From Steinernema hermaphroditum (lineage: Eukaryota; Nematoda; Chromadorea; Rhabditida; Steinernematidae): a stretch of 64,000 nt of DNA. The DNA lies in the NCBI GenBank assembly GCA_030435675.1, contig CM059621.1, positions 3,038,001-3,102,000 of the forward strand, written 5' to 3'. The stretch's first letter is position 1. Every line of letters begins with the position of its first letter. A program made the translations under genes and the position numbers. Below are positions 1 to 10,084 of this stretch, in pieces. Under the pieces are notes generated by a model that searched no databases, was not told the DNA's origin, and saw only the letters and a list, made by a program, of their open reading frames with translations.

Positions 1-1867
1 GAGCAGCAGAGTCGGCGTCATCGTCACCGGTTACAGCTACAACTCGGCCCTGACGCTGAAAGCCCTGGACGATCATCAACTTCTGCTCGAAAGAGGTGCG
101 GGCGAAGACGATTTCGGTGTGGTGACGGATGACTTCCCCCAGTTCTTCTTCGGACATTTGCTGAAGGTCCGCTCCGTGTATGACAGCGGCCTGCAACGAG
201 TTAACACTTGCTGAAATATTTACACCTGCCTTGGCCTCGCAAGGATTAACATCTTCGACGGCAACTTGCCGTCTGACGGCGATGTCCTCAACGGTCTCCT
301 CGGATATGATGCCGACAGATTTCGCGATGGCCTCTGCTCTGATCGGGTGGTCACCGGTGACCATAACGACATTGATCCCAGCCGAACGACAACGGGCTAC
401 GGCGTCGGGGACGGAGGCGAGTGGTGGATCGATCATGGATATAAGTCCAACAAGCCGAAGTCCTTGAGTGGGGAAGTTAACGTTTTCGGTGTCGAACTGG
501 AAATCGGTTGGGAACTGCGTTGTGTCGAGGTGAAAGTCACAGAAAGCGATGGCTCGCTCGCCCATACCTAAAAATTTTGGAGTATGTCACTTTATACAGT
601 AGTTCGAGTTGTAAACAAAAGTGAATCATCTTTAAAATCTTCATGATATATCGTCTCTGTGTCACGGTTCAGCTTTTTCCATTCTATTGGGTTACTGCAT
701 TAAAAATTTTATAAATGATGAACATTGTAAACAATCATAAATTGATAAACAATGATAAATATATGAGGTCGAAAATTGGACTAGTTATTTCCATTTATAC
801 AAGCTCCCCCTAGTTTACAGAAAACTAGGCCAAATGTGGAAAAAGCCACACTTCAGGAATGGCGCCTGAAACCTCACGTTTTCAAATTGACCCCCAGACT
901 GACTCTCCACGTTGAGCTGAGAGATTCCTCTTTTGCTGCTTATCTAGCATGATCTTAGCTCTATCTAACCATCACCTTTGTGCACCATTTAGAAATTAGA
1001 AGAGAATTGAAATATATAAACCACAAACCTCCAAGTTCCAGATGAGCGTTGTTAAACTCCTTTCTCAGATGACAGTCCAGTTCCACCTCCAGTCCGTCCA
1101 GTAGAATAGTTTTGCAGCGCTCGAGAATGCACTCAGGGGCACCCTTCATGAAAATTATGTGGCCTTCTTTCCCGTCGTCCGTTGTATGAATGGACAGTTG
1201 ACACTTGTCGGTAGAGTTAAATATCATCTCCGCAACTTTTCGGTACTTGGTGCGGTAGAGGCGGACGCTTCCTGTGCTCAACTCGGCATATTTAAGAAGA
1301 GCGATCTCCGTGGGATCTCCAGTGCACTGTCGGCGGAGAACCGGGATATCCTGCTGTCCTGGTTTGAAGTCGGCCATGTTGCATAGCGTGGCGATTCTCA
1401 CTAGGTCACGATGTGTGTTTCCCTTGACGACACTATCATCCCCAGACCCATCTTCGGACGTGTCGCATATTTCGATGTTTTGTCGTACCAAAGGTGAGCC
1501 ACAGTCATGCGATTATGTGTCAAGATGCCGGTCATGTCGGAGCATATGGTTGAGATGCATCCAAGAGTTTCGACATCTTCAAGATGTTTCACAAGGCAGT
1601 TGACGGAGGCCATCCGTTTCGCTGTCAGCGAAAGGCAGACGGTGACCGTTGCGATAAGCCCTTCCGGGACGTTGGCGACGACGATACCAATGAAACAGAC
1701 GATCGCTGCCATCCAGCCGTGGCCGAGAAGGAGGGCGACGCCGAAGAAGGTGGCGCCAAAGAAGATCGCCACTCCTGCAACGAACAAGACAAAATGCTCG
1801 AGTTCGTCAATGACATTAGCCATTTTGCAGTTCAGTCCAGAAGTCGAATAAGCGGAGATTCCAGAAA
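1..1867 (-). pseudogene. Na+/K+-ATPase alpha-subunit-like gene, broken
   Basis: P-type ATPase of the Na+/K+ pump alpha class. Recognisable parts are the VANVPEGL segment of TM4, the phosphorylation motif, the KGAPE and FNSTDKCQLSIH nucleotide-binding region, MVTGDHP and EIVFARTS. Exons run ~1867-1029 and 567-1 (continuing past the left edge), split by an intron (1028-568) that contains a repeat copy. Lesions: (1) the phosphorylation motif reads DMTGILT instead of DKTGTLT; (2) one base is missing in a T run at 1478-1481, so the frame carrying HLWYDK does not join the one carrying [11 protein letters not shown]; (3) the hinge motif TGDGVNDSPA reads [10 protein letters not shown]; (4) an intron-like 35-nt stretch (191-225, GT...AG) interrupts the frame; (5) no N-terminal domain, TM1-2 or actuator-domain TGES exon is visible upstream. 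Most likely a pseudogene; an assembly error could explain the missing base but not the motif changes. Confidence 0.75.
826..967 (-). repeat. Dispersed repeat R1, partial copy
   Basis: This stretch is the reverse complement of the sequence at about 8865-9000: the segment with TTAGATAGAG, CTCAAAACGGA, GAGGTCTCAGGC and CATTCCTGAAGT. It sits inside the intron of the broken ATPase gene. Same family as the copies at 3120, 8848, 13911 and 18538. Confidence 0.6.
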
Positions 1868-3119
1868 AATCTGGTTATCTGAAGAGCAAAATATTTCATT
1901 AGTGAATGGGAATAGTGGGCTGTACGAAGTGCGGAAAAAAATCTGATCCTAATACGGAAGGTTCTCTTGTTAACAACACAATAAATCGCGCTGAGACTAT
2001 GCCCCACAACACAACAAGTATTGTAACCACGACTTTGCCACCAATTTAGTCATCAAAAACAACCGTTTCCTTCCGCAATCAATGAGCGAAAACCGGAAAC
2101 TCGTGCCGAACGTGTTTTGATGGGCACCAGAACATGTTCACTGTTCACGTTAATGCACTGTGCTTAACACTAAGTTAAGAGCATACTATCACGCTTGTCG
2201 GAGTACCTTTGGACCATTTTATCGGGGCCCAGTCAAATAGTAAATACAAGGTCTTGAGAAAGGCTATATTCATTTTCCTTCATGGGCAATTAGCAAACTG
2301 GTTGATAAATTCAATTACTAAGATGATAAACAAGGCACCAACGTCTTTGTGAAGTGAATACTACACTCTTGCTTCGCAACATGTCTGGCCGCAACCTATA
2401 GTCAGGTAGAAATGCACCATACCTATGCAGATCTGTATGCCAGACCTTTATACACAGTTAAGAAAAGCGTATAAGTTCCAATAAGAAAGTTACACACCTT
2501 ATCTTCATGAGTCTTCGTTCCCAAATTCCAGGATGATTGGCTTTCTGCTTTCCTTCTGTTTCTCGGGGCTCGTCAAGTGACATGCTCATCACCGACGTTC
2601 ATCAAGTTAACTGAGCAAAACTTTGTATCTGCTTTGGGTCGGACATCTCGATAGAAGTCGCTGAAATATAACCAAATCGACATTTAAATACCTATATCCT
2701 ATATTGAGACTCCCTTGTTTGGATTGACATCCTTCCTCGTTCCGTTTGTTTGTCCAAGGCATATTTCGACCCGTTTAAAATCCTCATCTGAGCTGACGAC
2801 AATACGTCATTGGAACAAATGATGTTTGTCGGTGTCGCAATGTGCGTTGACGAGGAAACCAGTTTATGGTGAACAACACCGAAAATCGAAGTCGAACCAC
2901 ATTAAGTTCGAATGTTGAGAGCCTTCAGTGGATATTTGTGTGATAACTATTGGGTTGATGCATTGAAAATGAGCCATTTGGTAAACATCCTTTAATTTCG
3001 CCATGTGTACCCATAGGGCATAATTGATAGGCGCGTTGTTTAGTACAGCGAACTCTCACTCCACTTTATGATTCGCCGCTTGTCCACTGCATTCCTCTTG
3101 CTGTTGCAGGTCTATTCTG
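1868..3119. other. No supported gene
   Basis: AT-rich, stop-dense sequence upstream of the ATPase remnant. One short minus-strand reading (about 2580-2500, starting MSLDEPRETEG and ending at a GT) could be an old first exon, but it has no ATPase similarity and nothing joins it to the downstream exons. Confidence 0.5.
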
Positions 3120-3610
3120 TCTTGACGGTCATTTTTTGGCACCTCGAGATGGCGAAATGCTAAGTCATGTGCGGGCTTCCTATGGTATTAATTGTGTTAT
3201 GGACGCTGACTGCTTTTAATCACGTACATCCTTGGGTCTAACCTACTGAACGCACCTATCGATGTGTTCGTCATATATCAGAAAGTGACGCAGTCTAAAA
3301 AATATGGCCTTCTCGGATCACCATGTTCTGTTAACTCCAACGTTTCCAATTGGTTGAGTATTATAACAGGCAACAAAGGTATGCATTAGGTAGCTATCAC
3401 TCACAGCTACCATGCCCACATACTGACTCCACGAGCTCATTTCAACTTTAATGAAACAAAGGCCACAAGTGGAAAAAATGACCCTTAGATTCCCGAAAAG
3501 TACCACTGCCCGACATCTCATATTTTCAAGCTGACCTCCAAATTGGCTCTTCGTTTTGAGCTGATAGACTGTGCTTTGCACATTCATATAGCACACTCAT
3601 AGCTCTATCT
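3120..3610 (-). repeat. Dispersed repeat R1, near full-length
   Basis: Reverse complement of the R1 copies downstream of the triplicated genes. Shared blocks include GAATACCATAGGAA-like, GGTTAGACCCA, the GATCCGAAAAGGCC-type block and GAGCTC. No coding potential. R1 is about 480-490 bp when complete. Confidence 0.6.
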
Positions 3611-3904
3611 TACTGTCATAAGTGTTAATCAATAAGCGACGATATCGAAGGAAATCACTTAGAATAAGAAAAAAAAAAAAAGGTCGAAAATTGGACCAAA
3701 ACATTTTTCGACCCCAAACCCCTTGTGTTCTATGAACCAGAGATCCGGCTCTTGTCCCTGAAGTGGGCCGAAGTTGTTGATGCTAACGGCGAATACCTTG
3801 ATTAGGTTGTGTGCCTTTTTGGTAATAAATATCTACTTTCAAAAAGGCTCATTTATTATGCATCAACCCAATATATTTATTTGTGGGAAAAATGAAAAAA
3901 AAGA

Positions 3905-4315
3905 TCACTCACTCATGTCGCGCTGGCGAGTGGTCCCTCCTTCGGTCGCTCCCTGTGCGTGCAGTTGGTCAGACAGCAAACCCCCGAGGTCGGGGCGGCT
4001 TCCATAGGGAATTGAGGCACCCGGAAGACGTAGTCCCACCACCGCTGACAACAAGCTGTCGGACACCAAGAATCCGACGCCCGATCCTATGTGAGAAGTC
4101 ACCTGAAGGTCGCCGATGCTCTGAGGACCAGCGAACACGCAAATACCGAACAACAGACTCATCGCTCCGAAAGAGATGCGAGCCCCGAAGTCGCTTCTGT
4201 GCCGGAAACACCCCGCGAGTGTCGCAGGCGGCTGCAACGAGACATCCTCTATTGTCTATTTTAAGTGTCATTTAAGGCGGAATGCATTTGATTCATGAAA
4301 TAAAGTCTAAAAGTC
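3905..4315 (+). repeat. Dispersed repeat R2, copy 1
   Basis: A 410 bp element starting near GTCGCGCTGGCGAGTGG and ending TTTGATTCATGAAATAAAGTC. Related copies lie at 19120, 20370 (minus), 35212 and 38845 (minus). The 3' end always carries an AATAAA-like motif, which suggests a retroposed transcript. No intact reading frame is shared between copies. Confidence 0.6.
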
Positions 4316-4589
4316 TAAAAACGGGTAGATGAAATCCGCCTTCCGTTTGCAAAAGGAACAAGCGAATTTTCACAATTTCCGCACAATCGATGGCGTGGCT
4401 CTTTCACACGAAATCACGAGACGTAATATGTGTATGGATGATGTCGCTGTCGTTTTGACAAGAAAGTCAAGGAACGGGAGTAATCTGAAAAAGGAAATAT
4501 TAGTTATCTTATTCAACGGTCTCCCCTGATATCGTCATTTATGGATGCATACAGACGAGATTCTGATAGGGGGAAGAGAGCGCTATAAG

Positions 4590-4665
4590 AACAACAAACA
4601 GGAATCTATCAGCTCAAAGTGGAGAGCCATTATGGAGCTCAGCTTAAAAAGATGGGGCCTCGGGA
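4590..4665 (+). repeat. R1-related fragment
   Basis: Contains GGAATCTATCAGCTCAAAG and GGAGAGCCATTATGGAG; the same block recurs at 18800-18870 and, inverted, near 900. Confidence 0.45.
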
Positions 4666-4981
4666 AGTCGGACTTATACCAAAACAATACCAAAACGGTC
4701 AAAGAAACAGCACAATGCTCTTTTTTCAAGACGGAAGAACGTTTTTCCTTCAAAATTAACCTTCGCTTGCGTTTATGCTCTAATCAATATAGTTTCCGCC
4801 ATGTTCATGGAAAGGATTATGGCTTCTGTTAGCAGATTAAACGACGGTTCTGACGGAACAGAACGCTGGACACGTACAAAAAGGAATACATAATGAATCC
4901 GCTGTAACACTCCGTTCACTAATCCAGGATGGCAATAACAAACAAGAAACGTGGCAAATAAGTGGGTGCTTGTGGAACGGC

Positions 4982-4988
4982 TATAAAA
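4982..4988 (+). promoter_or_regulatory. TATA box, unit one
   Basis: TATAAAA 38 bp before the start codon at 5026. The same motif lies at 10041-10047 and 15104-15110 in the other units, followed there by GGG and CGG respectively. The short distance implies a very short 5' leader. Confidence 0.75.
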
Positions 4989-5025
4989 GGGAGCTCCCGA
5001 TACAGATAGCAGCGCAGGCACAGTC

Positions 5026-7857
5026 ATGTGTTGTCGTGGTGTGGTTCTGGCCTTCTCCGTCGCTCTGCTCTTCCTCGGTTCTGGTAAGATTTGGAAACCA
5101 TGTAAGGCACCCTAATGTTTTGCGTTTAGTGGAAGCAGGATCGGGATCGCAGGAGAGTCGGGACAAGTTCAGCAAACGCGGTTCTTGTGTGAAAAAGGAT
5201 CAAAACGGAGACTGTCCCCTAAAGGAGGGCCTTCACAATGCCAGCCTGCAGCTGTCCGGCTCCGATCTAGTCAATTTCAACGTGGTCGTCGACCAGGTCA
5301 ATGAAGTCCTCTCGAACGCTTCCCTGACGGACGATGAGCAGATTTCGGCTTGTGGCTACCTGCTTCTCATCTTCTTCAAGCAGTATCAGTCGATCGCCTT
5401 GGAGATTCAGTTCTTCCAGATCGTTGGCTTTGGCAGCTTCAACGATTTCTGCGATGTCGCGCAGCAAGTCGACGGCGAACAGACCGAGGGACTGCTTTTT
5501 GTGGGCAGTGATGGCGACTGCGACGTCACGCGGGCCTTGAAGCACAAGTGTGCCGCCGCGTCCAGTGGTATGCAGCTGCATGAGTGCCAGTGGCTTGTAT
5601 CGCAGATCCATTCTGTCATCATCGGTTCCGACGACGTCCACTACAAACATGTGCTCATCGAAGAAGTGTTCCAAGACTTTGAGGCGCAGTTTGGCGCAGC
5701 CGACTTCGAGGCTTTCTCGGAGATTCAGATCACCTCGTTCGGATTCCTTGGCCAGTTCCGCCGCGTTTGCAAGCAGTTCCACCGCCTCGCCAACATCCAC
5801 AATCTCTTTATGGGTGGCAACAACTGTGCCTTCCTGCAAGGCATCAACGCCTCCGCACAGGACTCGAACGCCCCTTGGAGCCGCTCCGAGCGCACTCAGC
5901 TGCTTGACTTCATTTCAAACCTGCAGATCGTCATGAATGACAACACCTTGGCCGACTTCGACAAGATGAGGGCATGTGTGCACGCTTTCAGACAATTCCT
6001 GCTCACCTTCGAATTCATGGAAGCTCGTATGCGCATCCTGATCAGCGTTGGCTCTCAGTTCAACTTTGGCTCCTTTGGTGACTTCTTCGACTGCTTCTCC
6101 TTCGTAAGTCTGCTCTTGAATATCCATCTCACTTGACCGCTCTAGATGTCCGTTATCCAACCTGGTGTCACTGGCGTTCCTGGTGCTCCCGTCTCTGGAG
6201 CCACCCAAGTTTCCGGCGCAACAACTGCAGCATCCTCTCCGAGCGTCACCCAAATGTCCTCCTCAGTTACCCAGCTCCCCACTCAGTCCGTGTCGCCCGG
6301 AACTCCTTCATCGGAAGCCATTGGCAGATTCCAAACTGCCCTGACCCTCGTCGACTGCAGTCACGGCGGAGCTGCTGGAACGCTCCTCATCCAAGGCCTT
6401 CTGAACATGGCGTCTAGCCTCAGCGGATCCGACCAAACTGACTGGATCACCGAAGTGCAGTTCGTACGCGACAACATCGTGTGCAATGTCTCCCTCACCT
6501 CTCAGCAACAGCTCGTCTTCGCCACCTACCACATTAAGGACTTCTGCAAAGGTCACCTATCTATCAAAAAGATCGTACGGTATCTCTTCATCAGCAGCTG
6601 GGGCATGCTCAACGATCTCTTCAATGTCGCCATCGAGGTATTTGTGAATATTCTTGAAATATCTACATCAGCCGATTCAGTTTAACGGACAATCGTGTCA
6701 GTCTGTGCTCGTCTTCAGCGGCGGAGAATGTCAGCTCACTTCGTCCATCGAATCTGCCATCTCGTCCTTCAGCCTCACAGTCCAGCAGCAGTCCGACTGT
6801 AACGCCCTCGTCGCCGACATCAAATCGATCGCAAGCAGCTCGTCGCTCAGCTCTTCCCAAATTTTGGAGGAGCTCGAGATCCGATTCCAATCTTTCTTCA
6901 AGAGTCACCCAGAACTGGAAGATCAGTTCGCAAACATCAATATCGGTTCCTGGGGAGCTTTCAAGATGTTCCGGGACGTGTCATTGGAGGTAGGTGCTTG
7001 TTAGCTCTCACGAACTAAACTATTTGTGCAGTGGTTCCGCTTCTCGCACTTCGAACACCTCTTGTCTGCTCGAGCCGGACAGTCGCAGTGCATCATGGCA
7101 AACGATATGACGAATGACTGCAGCAACTCGAGCTATGGCCTCACTCGCGCTGAACAGACCTCCACTCTTGACTTGATCTCCAATATCCAGGCGCACTCGC
7201 AGCAGGCTGGAGTCGCTATGACAATCGCGCAGAACATCGTCATTGACTGGAAGCAGTTCCTTAAGATCAACAACTTCCTCTTCGCCAGTATCCGCGAGTT
7301 CTCCATCTTCCTGGAAGTCATCTTCGGCAGCTTCGGTGACTTCCTGGACTGCTTTGACATCGTATATTTCCGTGTATACGTCTCAGCTTTCCGTTTTCTT
7401 TAGATGTGTGTCCTCAACCCCAGCGGAACCGAAGTGCCTTCGCTGCCTCCCATGACTACTCCTATGCCACCCACAACGACCATGATGACTGGAAACTGTG
7501 CTACTGCGGGCCCACTCTTCCAACTCAACAACAACCACTCCATTGTGGTGAGGCCTACTTTGCCGCCGTTCTTTCCAAACCCCTCTTCAGGTTGACAGTC
7601 TCTACACCGACTGTAACAGCTACAACGGAACCCAGTGCGTCAACTTCAAGCCCTACATCCTTAAGATCGACAACAGCGTCGTTCGCAACACCACGCTCAC
7701 CACCGACGTCCAGCGAATTAATGCCTTCGCCTACATCATCACACAGTATTGCGGCACCAACTCTCAACGTCTCTTCTGGGTGATGAACTCGCAAATGAGC
7801 AATGGATGGGGCTCCGTCCAGCAGCTGTGCAACTGCAATGGAACCATGTCTGGCTAA
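5026..7857 (+). CDS. Secreted modular protein, unknown family, copy A
   Basis: Seven exons: 5026-5083, 5130-6103, 6146-6637, 6681-6989, 7032-7361, 7404-7547, 7591-7857; 857 residues. The start gives a signal peptide (MCCRGVVLAFSVALLFLG), then a dibasic KR at 35-36. About six modules of ~100 residues follow. Each is alpha-helical in character and ends in a motif like [FW]GxF/LxxxFxxx: GFGSFNDFCDV, SFGFLGQFRRV, FGSFGDFFDCF, SSWGMLNDLFNV, GSWGAFKMFRDV, FGSFGDFLDCF. A Ser/Thr/Pro linker (about 345-400) separates modules three and four, and a second Thr/Pro linker precedes a Cys-rich C-terminal domain with several NxT/NxS sites. Introns 2-5 are phase 0, and those after exons 2-5 fall just behind a module end. 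AATAAA lies at 7992. I do not recognise the family; the protein is probably extracellular and glycosylated. Confidence 0.9.
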
Positions 7858-8366
7858 ATGCGGCAGGTCCGGGGCCCTGCCCATAACACCACGACCAACT
7901 GTGGCAGGCCCACGCTCAACATCTACATCATTATTTGTTTTTCCTCCTCGGGATGGGATGAATTACTATGAGCATCTAAAATGTTGAGACAAATAAATTT
8001 TGTCTTGCAAAGGTAACTTTGTCAGCACAGCCTCTAAGAGAATCGAATATCGGTACCGTGTACCTATTGGGGGCTCTATTAGCAAATAATGCCCAAAAGT
8101 ACGATCCGTCACTACGACTACAGAGCTCGCATAAAATCAACAGGCCGCACGCAAAATGAGTGTGGGGCTTACTTCGCTTGCCCACAACCTTAAATATCTA
8201 GCTAGCTGACTTAGATTCCGGCTTAAACTCATGCGCATTTTAAACGATCCCTTTAGTCCTGGCAACTGATCAGAATTCAGCTTCACTTCAATGTCATTCA
8301 CCTTTTGGCTATGTGACCTCAGCGCAATCCACGGTGAAACGCCAGATTCCTCATTCATAGAAAATA

Positions 8367-8725
8367 AACCCGGCTGCGAGCGAATTCGCGCCCTCCAGGT
8401 ACTAAAAGCCAATTAGCCTATAGCCCTGCCGGCGGCAAGATTGGCGCTCATGGATAGGGCTGAAGTTGGGGCCAAAAAACTGTAGCCCTGCGGGCTGCAA
8501 GACACCATAGCCCTGCGGGCGTAGCCCGAGACATAGTAGAAGTAGAGCGCTACTATCTCAACTGTCTGTGTGGCTCATTGCGAACGTTCTCTGTTTGTAA
8601 GCGGGCGGTGTCGGGTTCGGTTCCCCTCGGGGTCCTTATTTTGTGTGGGTGTTTTCCCCGTGCGCACGGAAAAACACACACACACACAAAAGACCCGTCG
8701 GTTCTCCGTTTATATATAGGGGATA
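8367..8725 (+). mobile_element. Short non-autonomous insertion with tRNA-like promoter boxes, unit one
   Basis: A 359 bp insertion flanked by ATA on both sides (8364-8366 and 8723-8725). The corresponding place in unit three (18486-18488) has a single ATA and no insert. Inside are three near-palindromic TAGCCCTGCGGGC blocks, a possible Pol III A box (TGGCTCATTGCG, 8571) and B box (GGTTCGGTTCC, 8614), and a CA microsatellite. The boxes suggest a tRNA-related SINE; the 3-bp duplication would instead fit a DNA-transposon derivative. Another copy is at 48125. Confidence 0.75.
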
Positions 8726-8847
8726 CGGGGCTTGGAGTCAAAAATGTTTTGGTTCCATTTTGGACCTCTTTGTTTTTCGTAGTGTGTCTGAGGTCGTCAT
8801 TTAAAGACCATCGCAGATGACGATTCCTGAAGTGGTTAGATAGTTCA

Positions 8848-9340
8848 AGTTCATGGTTAGATAGAGTTAAGATAGTGCTACCAAAATGGCAAAAAACAAA
8901 TTTGCAAACTCAAAACGGAAAGCCATTCTGGGTCAACTTGAAAATATGAGGTCTCAGGCACCATTCCTGAAGTACGACTTTTTCACATTTTCCTGTATTT
9001 CCGTAAAGTCCAAATGAGCTCGCGGAGTCGGTATGAAGATATATTAGCTGTGAGTGACGCCTCCTGGTGCATGTCCCCATTGTCTGCTATGGTACTTAAG
9101 CAATTGGAAACGCTGGCGATTGCAGAATATGGGGATCCGAAAAGGCCATCTTTTTGAGAGTTGCTTATGTTATGACGTGTGACAGGCACAGCGATAGGTT
9201 CATTCGATAGATTAGACTCAGCGATGTACGTGAATAAAGGCAGTCGATGTCCATCACACAGTTAATACCATAGGAAACCCGTACATCACTTCGAATTTTG
9301 CCATTTCAAAAAGGAAGACAGCTCCAACATAAAGACTAAT
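8848..9340 (+). repeat. Dispersed repeat R1, unit one
   Basis: Non-coding repeat starting near GTTAGATAG and running past CCATAGGAAACCCGTACATCAC. Carried along in the tandem units; also found inverted at 3120-3610. Confidence 0.6.
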
Positions 9341-9384
9341 GGAATAAACAAGTCGCCAATCATAATATAGGGTGAGACTTAACT

Positions 9385-9540
9385 CTACTCAACAACGGGC
9401 CCATCCATTTCACTGAGCACGTAAATATTGCGAAACTCTGAGATGTACAGCGGTCGGAGCGGCATTCCATCTTCCGTTTTGCTGGACTCGTGTGATTTGC
9501 AGTTAAGGAGCGTCTTCAGGTCGTCTTCTTTTGTTACCAT
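9385..9540 (-). CDS. Small conserved ORF, 51 residues, copy 1
   Basis: Reads ATG to TAG as 51 residues starting MVTKEDDLKTLLNCKSHESS and ending EMDGPVVE. The second unit has the same frame at 14448-14603, with a synonymous change (ACG to ACA) as the difference noticed. Composition looks like protein, but there is no clear promoter or splice context and the ORF sits between repeats. It could be a tiny gene, a terminal exon or a relic of a repeat-borne ORF. Confidence 0.3.
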   Translation of the reverse strand: MVTKEDDLKTLLNCKSHESSKTEDGMPLRPLYISEFRNIYVLSEMDGPVVE

Positions 9541-9604
9541 GGGCGAAATCCGTTAAACGCGCGACGGCATGAAACAGCGGGCGAAGTGGAAGCCATCGTT
9601 CCAG

Positions 9605-9700
9605 CTCTTCAGATGTTGTGTTCCAAGCATTTTGGGAGCCGGGGTGATCCTTGCGCCAACAACAATGGCCGAGAACGACCGCTCACTCAACTCATTCGGG
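9605..9700 (-). repeat. R2-related fragment
   Basis: Matches part of the R2 copy near 20830-20915: GGGAGCCGGGG, GCGCCAACAAC and GGCCGAGAACGACCGCTCAC. The same fragment is at about 14664-14760 in the next unit. Confidence 0.5.
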
Positions 9701-10084
9701 GAACATCAGTAAGAACGAGCCGACACAAATAAAACAACACCAAAACGGCCAAAGAAACAACACAATGCTCTTTTTTCAAGACGGAAGAACGTTTTTCCTT
9801 CAAAAAGAACCTTCGCTTGCGTTTGTGCCCACTATGCTCTAATCAATATAGTTTCCGCCATGTTCATGGAAAGGATTATGGCTTCTGTTAGCAGATTAAA
9901 CGACGGTTCTGACGGAACAGAACGCTGGACACGTACAAAAAGGAATACATAATGAATCCGCTGTAACACTCCGTTCACTAATCCAGGATGGCAATAACAA
10001 ACAAGAAACGTGGCAAATAAGTGGGTGCTTGTGGAACGGCTATAAAAGGGAGCTCCCGATACAGATAGCAGCGCAGGCACAGTC

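Noticed and set aside
2500..2582. Candidate N-terminal exon MSLDEPRETEG for the ATPase gene
   Set aside because: No similarity to ATPase N-termini, and the exons that should follow are missing.
5267..5839. 190-codon open frame on the minus strand inside each secreted-protein gene (also 10326 and 15389)
   Set aside because: Antisense shadow of the modular protein: its conservation follows from the tandem duplication, and it has no start context or splice support.
8571..8640. tRNA gene suggested by A- and B-box-like sequences
   Set aside because: No cloverleaf can be folded (the T stem has about three pairs); the boxes belong to the short mobile element.
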